NCBI GenBank assembly: GCA_030151145.1
Contig: JASLEL010000012.1
Coordinates: forward strand, 1 to 6,590
From: Aquirhabdus sp.
GTDB taxonomy: Bacteria; Pseudomonadota; Gammaproteobacteria; Pseudomonadales; Moraxellaceae
Direction of reading: 5' to 3'
Length of the DNA: 6,590 nt
How positions within the stretch are numbered: the first letter of the stretch is position 1; each line of letters begins with the position of its first letter. The position numbers were made by a program, and so were the translations under genes. A model generated the notes under the pieces. The model was given only the letters and a program-made list of their open reading frames with translations. It searched no databases and was not told where the DNA came from. Positions 6,026-6,590 of this stretch are shown one piece after another.

Positions 6026-6384
6026 TAGCTGCCACCTGGTCTTTGTTGACCACCCTGCCCCACATGCGGCTGACTGTGTGGCTTCAGGTATATCTGCATG
6101 AATGCCATCGAACTGTATTTCTCATTGATGTGAGCAATCAGTCGATCCATCGACTTCCAGATGCGCTTTGCGCCCTTGAAAGTCACCATGACAAAATCCG
6201 TCTGTGCGAAATTTGTCACAATTAGTAGGTAATATCCGTCGCCTTCCTCGGACGGCACCACTTTGATCATGCGGATCGCATTGGCGCGGCAGTAACTCAC
6301 CATCTGACTTTCTGTCATCTTTTCCATCGGACTCAGCTCTCTTCCTGGGGGTAAAGAGTCTGATTCTAAAACAACAGTATTCAT
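6025..6384 (-). CDS. Conserved small protein of unknown function, first gene of the operon
   Basis: From ATG 6382-6384 the protein has 119 residues. The frame extends to a TTG at 6409-6411, but that codon touches the candidate -10 box and has no ribosome site, so the ATG is preferred although its own ribosome site is weak. The sequence has no signal peptide, membrane helix or cysteine pair and looks cytoplasmic. A compact core runs from about 28 to 93: VSYCRANAIRMIKVVP, then GYYLLIVTNF, FVMVTFKGAKRIWKSMDRL and AHINEKY. It looks like an alternating strand/helix fold and ends in a Gly/Gln/Pro tail. I have an impression of similar small plasmid proteins with a conserved W-x-S-x-D-R-L element, sometimes labelled partition- or plasmid-related, but cannot name a family safely. 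Its TAATG overlap with trbB suggests dosage matched to TrbB. Confidence 0.82.
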   Translation of the reverse strand: MNTVVLESDSLPPGRELSPMEKMTESQMVSYCRANAIRMIKVVPSEEGDGYYLLIVTNFAQTDFVMVTFKGAKRIWKSMDRLIAHINEKYSSMAFMQIYLKPHSQPHVGQGGQQRPGGS

Positions 6385-6412
6385 AAGAGCGACCGGTTGA
6401 TGAGTAAGCAAA

Positions 6413-6441
6413 ATACTATATTAAGATCACATGAAATGCAA
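6413..6441 (-). promoter_or_regulatory. Candidate minus-strand promoter for the trb operon
   Basis: On the minus strand TTGCAT (6436-6441) and TAGTAT (6413-6418) are 17 bases apart. The overlapping TATAGT (6415-6420) is a better -10 match but leaves a 15-base spacer. The -35 match is weak, as is common for promoters under activator or repressor control. Transcription would begin near 6405, leaving a leader of about 20 bases before the ATG at 6384. The region is clearly AT-rich compared with the genes on both sides. The boxes are read by eye. Confidence 0.35.
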
Positions 6442-6547
6442 AATTTAATATTGCAAAATATAGTATTTCACAAAAAATTCATTCCATTGTGGTCAAAAGC
6501 GCACAAAGAGATACGCCAAAGAAGACAGCGATATGGCTCATGTGATC
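6425..6547. repeat. 10-bp inverted repeat GATCACATGA / TCATGTGATC
   Basis: GATCACATGA (6425-6434) and TCATGTGATC (6538-6547) are exact reverse complements about 100 bases apart. Each contains a GATC and a TGTGATC-like half-site of the CRP type. The left copy lies in the candidate promoter spacer; the right copy lies in the edge region that may be coding. Looping between distant sites is possible, but chance is not excluded. Confidence 0.35.
6438..6454. promoter_or_regulatory. 17-bp palindrome, probable operator
   Basis: GCAAAATTTAATATTGC pairs at seven of eight positions around a central T (6446): GCAA with TTGC and ATT with AAT, with one A/A mismatch. It lies between the two arms of the longer inverted repeat and overlaps the candidate -35 box. 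This is typical geometry for a repressor controlling a transfer operon, such as the TrbA/Kor-type regulators of IncP plasmids, though I cannot identify the regulator here. Confidence 0.5.
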
Positions 6548-6590
6548 CAGTCTGAGGTTGAGCTTGCCCAGCTCGATGGCACTGATGTTA
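6479..6590 (-). CDS. Possible 3' end of an upstream minus-strand gene (membrane-tailed protein), cut by the window edge
   Basis: The frame is open from the right edge to TGA 6479-6481 and gives 36 residues. It begins NISAIELGKLNLRLDHM and ends in a hydrophobic stretch HIAVFFGVSLCALLTTME. A charged amphipathic helix followed by a single membrane segment is protein-like, and third codon positions are fairly GC-rich. The stop falls just before the AT-rich promoter region, which is where a codirectional upstream gene would end. However the same DNA is also open on the plus strand, so only one of the two is likely to be real. I do not recognise a family. Confidence 0.4.
   Translation of the reverse strand, partial: NISAIELGKLNLRLDHMSHIAVFFGVSLCALLTTME
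6533..6590 (+). CDS. Possible 5' end of a divergent plus-strand gene, cut by the window edge
   Basis: ATG 6533-6535 opens a frame to the edge, giving MAHVIQSEVELAQLDGTDV. The ribosome site is weak (a GAAGA about nine bases upstream). The near-mirror symmetry of the AT-rich region at 6411-6468 would suit a divergently transcribed regulator gene sharing operators with the trb operon. It conflicts with the minus-strand reading of the same bases, and 19 codons cannot settle it. Confidence 0.27.
   Translation, partial: MAHVIQSEVELAQLDGTDV

Larger units (their letters stand above)
6411..6468. repeat. 12-bp perfect inverted repeat flanking the promoter region
   Basis: AAATACTATATT (6411-6422) and AATATAGTATTT (6457-6468) are exact reverse complements 34 bases apart. 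Each arm is itself almost palindromic (AATA-CTA-TATT). The left arm overlaps the likely -10 region of the minus-strand operon promoter and the right arm would play the same part for a plus-strand promoter. Paired operator sites for a dimeric repressor fit this layout. It is AT-rich, so part of the match could be compositional, but 12 of 12 is well beyond expectation for this length. Confidence 0.6.

Noticed and set aside
1..6590. CRISPR arrays, insertion sequences, tRNA or rRNA genes, att sites
   Set aside because: I saw no regularly spaced repeats, transposase frame, terminal inverted repeats or RNA-gene sequence; nearly all bases are taken by trb genes.

Overview
This window is a minus-strand block of conjugative mating-pair-formation genes of the P-type (RP4/Ti Trb) type IV secretion family. 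The DNA is roughly half GC, the genes are tightly packed, and several proteins resemble RP4 (IncP) and Ti-plasmid Trb proteins. This suggests a plasmid or integrative conjugative element of a Proteobacterium, most likely gamma or beta. The host cannot be fixed more closely, and no relaxase, replication, integrase or att sequence lies in the window.

Layout, in the direction of transcription (right to left): an AT-rich regulatory region with several palindromes (about 6411-6470); a small conserved protein of unknown function (6384-6025); trbB, the VirB11-type ATPase (6025-5060); a GU-rich leader; trbC, the VirB2-type pilin (4980-4543); trbD, VirB3-type (4531-4253); trbE, the VirB4-type ATPase (4256-1698); a six-cysteine periplasmic protein resembling TrbM (1723-1145); trbJ, VirB5-type (1103-324); a 12-bp hairpin (316-289); a 57-residue lipoprotein in the trbK position (269-96); and the first 28 codons of another exported protein running off the left edge (85-1), in the position where trbL would be expected. 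At the right edge, 6479-6590 is open on both strands, so a gene end or a gene start lies there; I could not decide which.

The genes overlap or nearly touch (TAATG at the 6025 junction, GTGA at trbD/trbE, a 26-nt overlap at trbE/trbM-like), so they probably form one operon. TrbB and TrbE would power assembly and substrate transfer, TrbC would be the pilus subunit, TrbD would sit with TrbE at the inner membrane, TrbJ would be a minor pilus-tip or assembly protein, and the lipoprotein would be a candidate entry-exclusion factor. The order B-C-D-E-J-K resembles the Ti/Agrobacterium trb order more than RP4, with a TrbM-like gene inserted between E and J. TrbF, G, H and I are not here and would be expected beyond the left edge.

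I see no wholly new system. The best leads are the palindrome-rich promoter, the gene order with a relocated TrbM-like gene, the hairpin between trbJ and the lipoprotein, a shared QDxxYxV motif in TrbJ and the lipoprotein, and a pilin whose spacing matches the cyclic RP4 pilin.
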